A DNA stretch of 64,000 nt from Sphaerothrix gracilis (GCF_030405905.1 NZ_JASATW010000017.1:62001-126000), one strand, 5' to 3'; shown: positions 9,679-19,002, counted from the stretch's first letter. Translations and numbers: made by a program. Notes: generated from the letters alone by a model not told the origin.

Positions 9679-10449
9679 TTAGCTGCGCGTCTGGGTTAGG
9701 ATTTGGGCCAAATTGTCCAGATTGCTGAAGGCATTGAGGCTACCGACAATGCGTTTAGTGGGGCGAGGCCAGACCCGAATTAGGGTTGGTGTGGCGGAAA
9801 TATGATCGGCTTCTGCCTGGTCGGGATGCTTGTTGACATCTACCACCTTCAGCGTGTAAGGATCCTGCATAGTTTGATCCAAAAGGTGATGCAAATTTCC
9901 CAAAATGGTCGCTGTCTGAGTGTCCTGTCCCCCGATGTAAAGCCGAAAGACAAACCCTGAGGGTTTTTGAGGGGCTGTCTTAGCCGGGGGCAGTCCAGCC
10001 GGGGCTGAACCCGCCGGAGAATCTGTCAGCTTCACCTCGAAGACTAAATTATGATTTTCCCATAGAGGAGGAAACCGGGCGCGATGGCTTTCAATCACCA
10101 AGGGATTGCAGGCTTCCTCTGGTTGCAAAACAGGCTGCCAGTCTATCCATTCCAGGTTGAATAGGGCACTTAGCAGAGGCCGATATTTGAAGACGGGCAG
10201 ATAGGCTTCGGCATATTGACGCGGTTGCCGGGTATGCAGATCAATCCAAACATCCAGCGTAGCCGTGTAGCAGGGAAGTAAAAAATGGGGCGGTTCGGCT
10301 AGACCCAGCAGATCCTGCAGGGTTGCGCACAGATGTAGGTGCCAGCGAGCCTGTTTTTGAGGATCAATACAATAGACAACGTCCCCCCCCGGCGTAAACA
10401 AGGCAATACCTTTAAACGCTTGAGGAGAGACGTCAGCTGGGTTACTCAC
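9679..10449 (-). CDS. KaiB-domain protein downstream of pilT
   Basis: The protein has 256 residues. Residues 165-250 (FVFRLYIGGQDTQTA, LKVVDVNKHPDQAE, ATPTLIRVWPRPTKRIVGSLN) match the thioredoxin-like fold of the circadian protein KaiB, including the LKVxDVxKxPxxAE and ATPTL blocks. Residues 1-140 form a separate domain I do not recognise (ALFTPGGDVVYCIDP, HFLLPCYTATLDVWIDLHTR), joined by a Pro/Ala linker at about 143-163. It is not KaiB itself, which is about 100 residues and sits with kaiC; SasA is the other known protein with a KaiB-like domain. It starts 5 bp after the pilT stop, so the two are almost certainly co-transcribed. A link to pilus motility or timing is inference. Confidence 0.85.
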   Translation of the reverse strand: MSNPADVSPQAFKGIALFTPGGDVVYCIDPQKQARWHLHLCATLQDLLGLAEPPHFLLPCYTATLDVWIDLHTRQPRQYAEAYLPVFKYRPLLSALFNLEWIDWQPVLQPEEACNPLVIESHRARFPPLWENHNLVFEVKLTDSPAGSAPAGLPPAKTAPQKPSGFVFRLYIGGQDTQTATILGNLHHLLDQTMQDPYTLKVVDVNKHPDQAEADHISATPTLIRVWPRPTKRIVGSLNAFSNLDNLAQILTQTRS

Positions 10450-10454
10450 AGCGC

Positions 10455-11690
10455 TTAAATCCGGCCCCGTAGCATTTGCGCCATTTCGTTCTGACGAGGT
10501 GACATTTCTAGGGCCACCTCTTCCGTGATCCGCCCGGCTTCATAAAGAGCATAGAGCGACTGATTCATCGTACACATGCCATCAAAAGTACACTTGGGAA
10601 TCAGGGCTTCCGCTTCATCGAGTTCGCCTCGCATGATGTAGTCCTTAATGGCGTCTGTGTTGATCATGATGTCGTGGAAGGCAGCCCGCTTACCATCAGT
10701 AGTGCGGCACAGCCCCTGGGCAATCACAGCAACTAGCGATTCCGCAATTGAAACCCGCACTGGCCCTTGCTGATCCGGCTCGTAGAGGTTCAAAATCCGC
10801 TCTACGGTTTTGATAGCGCTGTTGGTGTGCAGAGTTCCCATTACCAAGTGTCCGGTTTGAGCCGCTTTCAGGGCGGTGTTGACCGTTTCTTTGTCCCGCA
10901 TTTCACCAATGAGGATGATGTCGGGATCTTCCCGCAGCGAGGCCTTGAGGGCATTGTCAAACTTGAGGGTATTGATGCCGACTTCCCGCTGCTTGATCAG
11001 CGATCGCTGACTGGTATGGACAAACTCAATGGGATCCTCAATGGTGATGATATTGCGAGGCATCTCCTTGTTGATGTAGTCAATCATGGCTGCCAGGGTA
11101 GTTGACTTACCTGATCCTGTTGGCCCGGTAATCAGAATTAGCCCTTTGTGATAGTGACAGACATCTCTGAAGACGGGCGGCAGATTGAGCTGGTCAATCG
11201 TCAAGATTTTGACCGGAATCAAACGCATCACCAATGCTGGGCCATGCAGCGAATCAAAGATATTGATTCGCACCCGCGTGAAGTCGAACTGAGCGGCACC
11301 GTCAAAGTCTAGAGTCTGCTTAAACCTTTGAATCTCATCTGGCTTAAGCACTTCCTCTAGCCAGGTATAAAACGTGTTTTCGTCTGTGACCGGATAGTCA
11401 GTCATTAAAATCTGACCGCGATCGCGAAAGCGAGGAACCTCTCCTACGCCGATGTGAACGTCTGAGTAGCCTTTATCGAAAGCTTCGCGGACAATTTTGC
11501 CCAGCGTCATCCCGCTGCTGTTGACCTTAACTCCCGCCGCGGTTGAAGGCATTGGCGGCGGCGCGGCTGCTCGATGCCCAGCAGGCGGCGCCGGACGCTG
11601 ATGCTGCGGTGGCGGCGCTGGTGGACGTCCTGGCGGCGGCGGGGGAGGTGACATCCGAGGAGGAGCGGGCGGACGGTTGGAATCTGTCAT
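10455..11690 (-). CDS. pilT: PilT/PilU-family type IV pilus retraction ATPase
   Basis: This is a hexameric cytoplasmic ATPase that powers retraction of type IV pili, used in cyanobacteria for twitching and phototaxis. Walker A GPTGSGKST is at about residues 186-194, followed by the Asp box (TIEDPIEF), Walker B (DPDIILIGEMRD) and the His box (TGHLVMGTLHT). The N-terminal 55 or so residues are almost entirely Pro, Ala and Arg, ahead of a standard PilT N-domain starting near GMTLGKIVREAFDKGYSDVHI. Cyanobacteria carry several pilT paralogues; the sequence does not say which this is. The KaiB-domain gene follows directly. Confidence 0.93.
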   Translation of the reverse strand: MTDSNRPPAPPRMSPPPPPPGRPPAPPPQHQRPAPPAGHRAAAPPPMPSTAAGVKVNSSGMTLGKIVREAFDKGYSDVHIGVGEVPRFRDRGQILMTDYPVTDENTFYTWLEEVLKPDEIQRFKQTLDFDGAAQFDFTRVRINIFDSLHGPALVMRLIPVKILTIDQLNLPPVFRDVCHYHKGLILITGPTGSGKSTTLAAMIDYINKEMPRNIITIEDPIEFVHTSQRSLIKQREVGINTLKFDNALKASLREDPDIILIGEMRDKETVNTALKAAQTGHLVMGTLHTNSAIKTVERILNLYEPDQQGPVRVSIAESLVAVIAQGLCRTTDGKRAAFHDIMINTDAIKDYIMRGELDEAEALIPKCTFDGMCTMNQSLYALYEAGRITEEVALEMSPRQNEMAQMLRGRI

Positions 11691-12684
11691 AGAGGTTCCC
11701 TTACAACAATCTGCTAAACGCTAAATTACTCGATTGCGATGGTTCATAGGTTGCCCAAGGCTAACAAAAAAGTGAGCGGCTCACTTCAAACTTACGCTCA
11801 ATCGGCCCAAAATTCCCAGCAGGCTGCTGCCAAAACCAGCTATTTAGCCTTCTAGTCGCAGAGACATCACTGCCATCACAGCCCGCAGAGAAAAAATATC
11901 CCTGGCGGCTAAGCCTATCTCCAACAGCGTCAAGGCGCGATTCCATCTAGTTCCTCGCCAAACCGTAACTCTACTGGTCTCTGCCCAACATGTGCATTGG
12001 CAAACAGACTGGTCACCACACTGAGCCTTAGCATAGCGAACTCAAACACTTTCAGCGTCTTAAGTTTCAAGATTTTAAGGTTTTGCCCTTTGCGCTTGAG
12101 GACAACTGGCTTCTAAGTGACACCTCATCTCTTAAACATTCTTTATATGGCTGCCCATCTCTACTCTTTTAACGGCTCAAGAGGTGATTAGACAAGAGTT
12201 TTTAACGATTACTTGGCGCTGGTAACTAATAACACCAACCAAGTTTGGAGAAGTCCATTTGAACTATCTTTAAAGCGATGCGGGTAAGTATTGAAAGATA
12301 CAAAGCCATTTTATTAGAGTTTACAACCATCCTAAAGATAGATTTTCATGACATGAAACTTGTCTTCACCCTAAACTGGGAAATTGCCGAACCATAATTG
12401 GGGATCGCCTATTCTGAGTAAAATACAGCCTATATAAACGGTTCAGTCGATTCTCCTTTTTAGTACAGATTATGCATTCAAAAATATCTTCTCTCGAATG
12501 TTTCAACTTGCTTAACAAGGAAGTCGCTTGTAAACTTTGGCAAACAAGATAAAGCTAATCAAGTCAGTCTCGGTATACTGTTAAAACGTTAAGAAAAGCG
12601 TATTGTTATTTTTTCTTGTCTTGGCGAACACCTATTCTCAGAAGACAAGCTGCTGTATTTAAAGCAATTAAAGGAGAGAAAGTT
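11691..12684. other. Gene-free AT-rich intergenic region of about 1 kb
   Basis: I find no credible gene. The reverse frame 11761-11946 lacks any family signal or ribosome site. The right half is clearly more AT-rich than the surroundings. It must contain the leftward pilT promoter and the rightward promoter of the small membrane protein; a TATACT at 12574-12579 is a possible -10 for the latter. A minus-strand hairpin with a T-tract sits at 11766-11785. Confidence 0.5.
11766..11785 (-). terminator. Possible minus-strand terminator or attenuator upstream of pilT
   Basis: The palindrome AGTGAGC-C-GCTCACT on the minus strand is followed directly by TTTTTG. It lies about 75 bp before the pilT start, so it would end a transcript entering from the right. 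It could be an attenuator in a pilT leader or the end of a small RNA. The stem is short once a real loop is allowed. Confidence 0.35.
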
Positions 12685-13071
12685 ATGGCGATCGTAAGAT
12701 CTCAAAGCTCCGATGGCTGGGCGTTATTGTCCCTTTTGAAAAGCTTCCTGGTTTGGATGCTGATTCTAGAAGTTTGCTTTTTGGTGATTGGATTTCCGGT
12801 GGTGACTCTGATTACAGCAGGGGCCGCTGTAGCCGCGATCGCTCTTTTGCCTCTGATGCCAGCTAATGCTGTCCTCTTTGTCGTCAGCGCTGTGATTGGC
12901 GCTAATCTACTGGGGGTAACTCTGCTGTCAATTGGCCTTACCCTCAAGGGTGTCTATCCTCATGAGGTAAGCTGGTTGGGCTGGCTGAATCAAGAGTCGG
13001 AAGGCAGCCAGGCTCCGGTCTATGCTGCTTGCCCACTTACTTGTGATGTCCAATCTATTGCTGTGCGATAA
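12685..13071 (+). CDS. Small membrane protein of unknown function
   Basis: The 128-residue product starts at ATG 12685, chosen over an upstream in-frame codon at 12616 because AAGGAGAGAA (12671-12680) is an excellent ribosome site. Three hydrophobic segments are visible: about 20-42 (LVWMLILEVCFLVIGFPVV), 42-62 and 65-88. A short soluble C-terminus ends with two Cys. I recognise no family. It is preceded by a long AT-rich region and followed by a good terminator, so it is probably a single-gene transcript. Confidence 0.7.
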   Translation: MAIVRSQSSDGWALLSLLKSFLVWMLILEVCFLVIGFPVVTLITAGAAVAAIALLPLMPANAVLFVVSAVIGANLLGVTLLSIGLTLKGVYPHEVSWLGWLNQESEGSQAPVYAACPLTCDVQSIAVR

Positions 13072-13150
13072 ATTCAGATTGAAGGCGGCAACTCGCTTGC
13101 TGGGTTAGCCAGCAGACTTAACCGAATAAGTCACAGCCATATTGGCTCAT

Positions 13151-13179
13151 AAAGCCTCTTTCTGCCGAAAGGGGCTTTT
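13151..13179 (+). terminator. Rho-independent terminator after the small membrane protein
   Basis: AAAGCCTCTTTC (13151-13162) pairs with GAAAGGGGCTTT (13167-13178) with one T-G wobble, a 4-nt loop and a short T-run. It lies 80 bp after the stop at 13071. Confidence 0.8.
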
Positions 13180-13419
13180 GCTGTGCGGCGCTTTAACGCT
13201 CTAAATTGAATATTTACAGGGCACAGGCAGCGCCCTATTCTTCCTAGCAGGACAAATCAGTTTTTAAGTCAGCCGTGCTACGCTAGTAAAGTTGTGAAAA
13301 ATCGCACATCTGGTATTTCGGGTGTCTTAGCAAGGTGATTTAACCTTTGCACAGGAAGCAAATACCGCTTCCGCCCAAGATACAGCCAGATGGAGGATAA
13401 ACCCGAAAGGAGAAAATTT
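13180..13419 (+). other. Leader and promoter region of rpsB
   Basis: The 240-bp spacer ahead of rpsB holds its promoter and leader. I see no consensus promoter pair or recognised riboregulator in it. Confidence 0.4.
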
Positions 13420-14223
13420 ATGGCTGTTGTTTCTTTGGCTCAGCTTCTGGAGTCAGGTGTTCACTTTGGGCACCAGACCCGTCGCTGGAATCCCAAAATG
13501 GATCCCTACATCTTTACGTCTCGTAATGGGGTCCACATTATTGATCTAGTTCAGACCGCTAAGTGCGTCGAAGACGCTTACAGCTATATTCGCGACGCGG
13601 CTGAAGGGGGGCAAAAGTTCCTGTTTGTTGGCACCAAGCGTCAGGCTGCGGGCATTGTGGCCCAAGAAGCTAGCCGCTGCGGTTCTTACTACATCAACCA
13701 GCGCTGGCTGGGTGGAATGCTCACCAACTGGGCCACTATCAAGACGCGGGTAGAGCGACTGAAAGAGCTAGAGCGGATGCAGGAAACTGGGGCAATTGAT
13801 TTGCGACCCAAGAAGGAAGGTGCCGTCCTGCGCCGCGAGATGGAAAAGCTGCAAAAGTATCTTGGCGGTATCAAGCTGATGCGGCGAATTCCTGACGCGG
13901 TGATTGTCGTTGATCTACGCCGGGAATATAACGCTGTTCAAGAATGTCAGAAGCTTGATATTCCCATCATCGCGCTGCTAGATACAAACTGCGATCCTGA
14001 CGTAGTTGACATTCCGATTCCGGCCAATGACGATGCTATTCGCTCGATTAAGCTAATTTTGGGCAAGCTGGCAGACGCTATCTACGAAGGCTCTCATGGT
14101 CAGCTCGACAGCGATGATGACTATGAAGACTACGAAGGAGCTGAGGAAGATTACGAGGACGAAGACGAAGTGCCAGCCGCTTCCGCTGATGACAGCGATG
14201 ACAGTGACGACGGCAATAGCTAA
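13420..14223 (+). CDS. rpsB: 30S ribosomal protein S2
   Basis: S2 binds late in small-subunit assembly between head and body. I place the start at ATG 13420 (MAVVSLAQLLESGVHFGHQTRRWNPKM) because GAAAGGAGAAAA precedes it; a longer in-frame start at 13390 is unlikely. Conserved blocks include FVGTKRQA, INQRWLGGMLTNW and IPIIALLDTNCDPD. The protein has 267 residues, and the last 35 or so form a highly acidic Asp/Glu/Tyr/Ser tail beyond the usual S2 fold. tsf follows after 55 bp, the usual rpsB-tsf order. Confidence 0.97.
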   Translation: MAVVSLAQLLESGVHFGHQTRRWNPKMDPYIFTSRNGVHIIDLVQTAKCVEDAYSYIRDAAEGGQKFLFVGTKRQAAGIVAQEASRCGSYYINQRWLGGMLTNWATIKTRVERLKELERMQETGAIDLRPKKEGAVLRREMEKLQKYLGGIKLMRRIPDAVIVVDLRREYNAVQECQKLDIPIIALLDTNCDPDVVDIPIPANDDAIRSIKLILGKLADAIYEGSHGQLDSDDDYEDYEGAEEDYEDEDEVPAASADDSDDSDDGNS

Positions 14224-14278
14224 TTGAAACAGGCTATAGATTGATAGAGTTCTTAGAGGTTTAGCAAATAGGGCACCT

Positions 14279-14938
14279 ATGGCGGACATATCTGCAAAAC
14301 TTGTCAAAGAGCTGCGCGACAAGACAGGCGCAGGCATGATGGACTGTAAAAAGGCTCTCAAAGAAAACGACGGCGACTTGGAGAAGTCCGTTGAGTGGCT
14401 GCGGCAGAAAGGAATTACCTCTGCCGCCAAAAAAGAGGGCCGGGTAGCGGCAGAAGGTTTGGTTCACAGCTATATTCATACGGGTGGCCGAGTGGGCGTG
14501 CTGGTTGAAGTTAACTGTGAAACGGATTTTGTAGCCCGTCGCGAGGAGTTCAAGTCACTGGCGCAGGACATTGCGATGCAAATCGCAGCCTGCCCCAACG
14601 TCGAGTATGTCAGAGCAGAAGATATTCCCTCTGATATTGTCGAAAAAGAGAAGCAAATCGAGATGGGCCGGGACGATCTCTCGAAGAAACCAGAAAATAT
14701 TCGAGAGAAAATTGTCCAGGGACGTATTGATAAGCGTCTCAAAGAGCTATCGCTGTTGGATCAGCCTTTCATCAAAGATCAGAGCATCACTGTGGAAGAG
14801 TTAGTCAAACAGCACGTGGCTAAGATAGGCGAAAACATTCAGGTACGCCGCTTTGCCCGGTTCATTCTGGGTGAAGGGATTGAAAAAGAAGAAACTAACT
14901 TTGCTGATGAAGTAGCCGCTCAAGCGGGTAAAAAGTAA
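14279..14938 (+). CDS. tsf: Translation elongation factor Ts
   Basis: EF-Ts is the nucleotide exchange factor for EF-Tu. The 219-residue length is typical of the short cyanobacterial form. The N-terminal UBA-like domain (MADISAKLVKELRDKTGAGMMDCKKAL) and the core segment GRVGVLVEVNCETDFVARREEF are conserved. It lies 55 bp after rpsB and ends in a terminator, so rpsB-tsf is a two-gene unit. Confidence 0.98.
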   Translation: MADISAKLVKELRDKTGAGMMDCKKALKENDGDLEKSVEWLRQKGITSAAKKEGRVAAEGLVHSYIHTGGRVGVLVEVNCETDFVARREEFKSLAQDIAMQIAACPNVEYVRAEDIPSDIVEKEKQIEMGRDDLSKKPENIREKIVQGRIDKRLKELSLLDQPFIKDQSITVEELVKQHVAKIGENIQVRRFARFILGEGIEKEETNFADEVAAQAGKK

Positions 14939-14991
14939 AAACCCGCAGCGGCTTACAGCGATCTAGTAAATGCTAGGTCTTTTTTGGAGAT

Positions 14992-15023
14992 AGCAGGTCA
15001 GCTTTGGCGTGGCCTGCTTTTTT
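14992..15023 (+). terminator. Rho-independent terminator of rpsB-tsf
   Basis: AGCAGGTCA (14992-15000) pairs with TGGCCTGCT (15010-15018) with one G-T wobble, followed by TTTTT. It lies 54 bp after the tsf stop. Confidence 0.85.
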
Positions 15024-15105
15024 GCACATAGAGAGCCTGCTCGAATGGCGAAGAGAATCGCTATCCTGAGAAAGGCGATGGGTCTGACTTTACTGTGGCG
15101 AGCGC

Positions 15106-16278
15106 ATGGTGCGAGCAGTTGAACAAATTAAGCGGGAGCTGTCTGCTTTAGAGCAGGCAACTGAGCAGTTAGCAAAAGAATTCAGGGATCTTTATCAGCA
15201 GTATTTGACGGAGCTAGGGCAGGCTGCAAAGCGACAGTTGGTCTTAGCGAGCTATCATCTGTGCACACAAGCCTATCCCGATCGCTTTTTGCAGCTCTCA
15301 GTTCCTCAGCGACAGAGGCTGCAGCAGGCTTTACAGGCGCTCGGCAAGAAAGTGGGCGCTGAGCTGCTACGGCAGTTGGAACGGCTAGAAGAACCTTCTA
15401 TGCCCAGCGGAGAGCGTATCATCACGCTGCAGGATCTACCCCCTCAGTTACTCTCCGAAATTGCGGCAGCGGTCAAGGGAGAACCCCTAGAAAGTTCAGA
15501 CAGTTCGGATCTGGAGGTGGCGGTTGAGACGCTAGATAGCTCTGAAATTTCAGGGGCCGAGATCACAGACGATTATGAGTCTCTAGCAGAGGTCGGTTCG
15601 CCTGAGAGCGATCAGGGCTTGGAAGAGGCCGAGGCGGCAGATTTGGAGGCGGCTGAGACGGATTCTGACTCAGCCACAGAAGAGTCTCAGGCCGCTAAAG
15701 ACTCTTTGGCAGAAATGGCTAAGCTGCTGAACCAGGCTGTTACGAGTGATGCGTCAGCCACCGATACTTTAACGCCTGTGGAATTAGTTAAGCGCCACAT
15801 GCGGCTAGAGCATTCTATTCGCGGCGTTTTGCGCGTACTTTCGCAAGATGCTAATCAGCTCCTGAAGCAGGCCAAGATTTTGCCTGATCTACCAGAGTCA
15901 GTTTTGGCGGCGGCAGCAGAGGCAGAAGCGCTAACAGAGGTGGCCTCTAACACGCCGAACGTGCTGAACGTGCTGGTAGAGCTGAGCGATGATGAATATG
16001 ACGCTGAAGACGATGACGCCGAAGACGATGGGGAAGCGGAAACAGATAATGCCGAGGCGGAAGCGCCCGATCCGGCAGCCATGACCCACCTAGTGGCCGT
16101 CAATTTAAGGCTGTCTGAGGTCGAGTTTACTGACTCGACGGTGGCTGTCTGGCGCACTAAGATTCGGGAACAGCTCGCCCGTTTAAAGGGACTAGCGCAG
16201 CAGTATCAGCAGAAGCAGCGAGAGCGGGCGATCGCTGAGGCCGAGGCCGCTTGGAGAGCGAGCTGGTTTGAAAGTTAG
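15106..16278 (+). CDS. Acidic coiled-coil protein upstream of recG, function unknown
   Basis: The 390-residue protein is soluble and shows no signal peptide. Residues 1-45 and about 340-390 are Gln/Glu/Ala/Arg-rich and likely coiled coils. A compact region at about 46-95 (QLVLASYHLCTQAYPDRFLQL) and another at about 220-270 (LTPVELVKRHMRLEHSIRGVLRVLSQDANQLL) look conserved and helical. Two stretches (about 130-210 and 295-325) are strongly acidic and probably disordered. It ends 14 bp before the recG ATG, so the two are co-transcribed, which hints at a DNA-related role. I recognise no named family. Confidence 0.75.
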   Translation: MVRAVEQIKRELSALEQATEQLAKEFRDLYQQYLTELGQAAKRQLVLASYHLCTQAYPDRFLQLSVPQRQRLQQALQALGKKVGAELLRQLERLEEPSMPSGERIITLQDLPPQLLSEIAAAVKGEPLESSDSSDLEVAVETLDSSEISGAEITDDYESLAEVGSPESDQGLEEAEAADLEAAETDSDSATEESQAAKDSLAEMAKLLNQAVTSDASATDTLTPVELVKRHMRLEHSIRGVLRVLSQDANQLLKQAKILPDLPESVLAAAAEAEALTEVASNTPNVLNVLVELSDDEYDAEDDDAEDDGEAETDNAEAEAPDPAAMTHLVAVNLRLSEVEFTDSTVAVWRTKIREQLARLKGLAQQYQQKQRERAIAEAEAAWRASWFES

Positions 16279-16292
16279 GGTTTGAAAGCGTG

Positions 16293-18809
16293 ATGAGCGA
16301 TCGCGATCCCTCAGATTTACCTGATTGGCTACGTTTGCAAAAGGCATTGGCCCTAGAAGCCGATCATGGCTTTAACGACCTGGTAGGAAAACAGCAGCGC
16401 TTTAGCGAGTTCCTGCGAGACAGCCTCTGCCAGCCCCCCCATAGCCTGTCTGATGCTGAGCAAACTCAGTGGCGATCGCTAGCCGCGTCCTTTCAAGCCT
16501 ACAGCGAACTCAGCTTTGCCAAACGGCAGCATCTCGTGGCCGATACTCGCCGCAGCCTTTACCAGACCCGTCGCCGCCTGGAAGAGACCGCTACTCAACA
16601 GCTCTCACTGCAGGCTACCTCTTCCCAGAGTCCGCCTACCAAAACAGTCCGGGCTAAGCCTCCCAAAACCAAGGAGCTAACCGCTCCACCAACCTCAGCC
16701 GCTCGGCTCCCTGATCTCGATCAGCCACTCACCTACCTAAAGGGGATTGGCCCCAAGAACAGCGATCGCCTAGCCAAGCTCGGTCTTTATACCGTGCGGG
16801 ACGTGCTGTACTACTATCCCCGCGATCATATCGACTATGCCCGTCAGGTCACTATTCGCAACTTAGAACCGGGCGAAACCGTCACCATTGTCGGGACGGT
16901 AAAGCGCTGCACCTGTTTTAACAGTCCCCGCAATGCCAAACTGACTATCTTCGAGCTGCTGATTCGCGATCGCAGCGGTCAGCTCAAAATTAGCCGTTTT
17001 TTCGCCGGTAGCCGCTACCGGCATCGCGGTTGGCAAGAGCGGCAGAAACGGCTGTATCCGCTGGGGTCTACGGTGGCGGCTTCGGGCTTAGTGAAGCAAA
17101 ACAAATACGGCCTGACGCTGGATGACCCTGATATTGAACTGCTCGACAGTGCCGGGGCGATCGACTCTCTCACCGTGGGCCGCGTAGTGCCCGTCTATCC
17201 ACTGACGGAGGGAGTGGCGGCAGATTTAGTCCGGCGAGCGGTAGTCGGCGCTTTGCCCGCTGCGGTGGGGCTGAAAGATCCGCTACCGGCGGCGCTGCGA
17301 GAGCAGCAGGGGCTAGTCAAACTGCCCATCGCGATCGCCCATATTCATTTTCCGCCCGATTCAGATGCCTTAGCAGCCGCGAGACGGCGTTTGGTCTTTG
17401 ACGAGTTCTTTTATCTACAGTTGGGACTACTGCGGCGACGGCAAGAGCAGCGACAGGTGCAAACTGAGGTAACCCTCACCCCGACCGGACGGCTGATTGA
17501 TGCTTTTTATCAGGTGCTGCCGTTCGCTCTGACGGCAGCCCAGCAGCGGGTAGTCAATGAAATTCTCAATGACCTGCAGCAGCCGACGCCGATGAACCGT
17601 TTGGTGCAGGGAGATGTGGGATCGGGGAAGACGGTGGTGGCGGTGGTGGCTATTCTAGCGGCCATTCAGGCCGGGTATCAGGCAGCGCTGATGGCTCCGA
17701 CCGAAGTATTAGCCGAGCAGCACTACCGCAAGCTGGTGAGCTGGTTCAACCTGCTGCATTTACCCGTTGAGCTGCTGACCGGATCGACGCGAGCCGCCAA
17801 GCGGCGGGAGATGTTTGCCCAGCTCCAGTCGGGCGAACTGCCGCTGCTGGTCGGCACCCATGCCCTAATTGAAGACCCGGTTCAGTTTCAGGCGCTGGGG
17901 CTGGTGACCATTGACGAGCAGCACCGCTTCGGCGTACAGCAGCGGGCGCGCCTGCAGCAAAAAGGGCAAAATCCCCACGTACTGACCCTGACTGCGACTC
18001 CTATTCCCCGGACGTTAGCGCTGACGCTCCACGGTGACCTTAATGTCAGCCAGATTGACGAGCTGCCTCCCGGACGCAAAGCGATTCAAACTACGCTGCT
18101 GACCGGGCGCGATCGCAATCATGCCTATGACCTAATTCGGCGTGAGATTGCTCAAGGGCGACAGACCTATGTGGTGCTGCCGCTAGTTGAAGAGTCAGAA
18201 AAGCTGGATTTGAAGTCAGCTATTGAAGAACATCAGCGGCTGCAGGAAAGCATTTTCCCAGAGTTTCAGGTGGGGCTGCTGCACGGACGCATGACTTCGG
18301 CAGAGAAAGACCAAGCGATTACTCAGTTCCGCGATCGCCAAACCCAGATTCTAGTGTCTACAACGGTTGTCGAAGTTGGCGTCGATATTCCCAATGCCAG
18401 CGTTATGCTGATTGAACACGCCGAGCGCTTTGGTCTGTCCCAACTGCACCAGCTCCGAGGCCGGGTCGGGCGGGGGGCCGATCAGTCCTATTGCCTATTG
18501 ATGAGCGCTACCAAGAACGAAACGGCAATCCAACGGCTCAAGGTTTTAGAGCAGTCTCAAGACGGCTTCTTTATCTCAGAGATGGATATGCGCTTTCGGG
18601 GGCCGGGACAGGTGCTGGGTACGCGGCAGTCAGGGCTGCCGGACTTTGCTTTAGCTAGCCTGGTAGAAGATCAAGACGTGCTGGAGCTGGCTCGTACGGC
18701 GGCAGAACAAATCATTGCCGAGGACTCGACCTTGGAGCTATGGCCGCTGATGAAAGCCGAGCTTGCCCGCCGCTATCAAAAACTCATGGGCGGCGCGATT
18801 TTGACTTAG
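16293..18809 (+). CDS. recG: ATP-dependent DNA helicase RecG
   Basis: RecG remodels stalled replication forks and branch-migrates Holliday junctions. The ATG at 16293 is preferred to the overlapping GTG at 16290, giving 838 residues. That is about 145 longer than E. coli RecG, owing to an N-terminal extension (about 1-145) like those in other cyanobacterial RecG proteins. The wedge/OB domain begins at LTYLKGIGPKNSDRLAKLGL. Walker A GDVGSGKT is near residue 441, the DEQH box (IDEQHRFG) near 541, and motif VI is QLRGRVGRG. The C-terminal RecG segment FISEMDMRFRGPGQVLGTRQSG is intact. Confidence 0.98.
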   Translation: MSDRDPSDLPDWLRLQKALALEADHGFNDLVGKQQRFSEFLRDSLCQPPHSLSDAEQTQWRSLAASFQAYSELSFAKRQHLVADTRRSLYQTRRRLEETATQQLSLQATSSQSPPTKTVRAKPPKTKELTAPPTSAARLPDLDQPLTYLKGIGPKNSDRLAKLGLYTVRDVLYYYPRDHIDYARQVTIRNLEPGETVTIVGTVKRCTCFNSPRNAKLTIFELLIRDRSGQLKISRFFAGSRYRHRGWQERQKRLYPLGSTVAASGLVKQNKYGLTLDDPDIELLDSAGAIDSLTVGRVVPVYPLTEGVAADLVRRAVVGALPAAVGLKDPLPAALREQQGLVKLPIAIAHIHFPPDSDALAAARRRLVFDEFFYLQLGLLRRRQEQRQVQTEVTLTPTGRLIDAFYQVLPFALTAAQQRVVNEILNDLQQPTPMNRLVQGDVGSGKTVVAVVAILAAIQAGYQAALMAPTEVLAEQHYRKLVSWFNLLHLPVELLTGSTRAAKRREMFAQLQSGELPLLVGTHALIEDPVQFQALGLVTIDEQHRFGVQQRARLQQKGQNPHVLTLTATPIPRTLALTLHGDLNVSQIDELPPGRKAIQTTLLTGRDRNHAYDLIRREIAQGRQTYVVLPLVEESEKLDLKSAIEEHQRLQESIFPEFQVGLLHGRMTSAEKDQAITQFRDRQTQILVSTTVVEVGVDIPNASVMLIEHAERFGLSQLHQLRGRVGRGADQSYCLLMSATKNETAIQRLKVLEQSQDGFFISEMDMRFRGPGQVLGTRQSGLPDFALASLVEDQDVLELARTAAEQIIAEDSTLELWPLMKAELARRYQKLMGGAILT

Positions 18810-19002
18810 CGGGAACTATAAACGACAAGTTTCTGCCTCAGTGATTTCCTGGAGCAGCGTTTTTTGAGTTCTCCGTGAATACGCTGGAGGTAACTCGATC
18901 AAATCCTGCCTTTTCTCGTGAGAATACTGGTTTTTCATCAAAATTCCAGATATAAAGCAAAATCTTGAGTAGCTGTAAGCGGTTGAGCTTTGAGGCAAGC
19001 TT

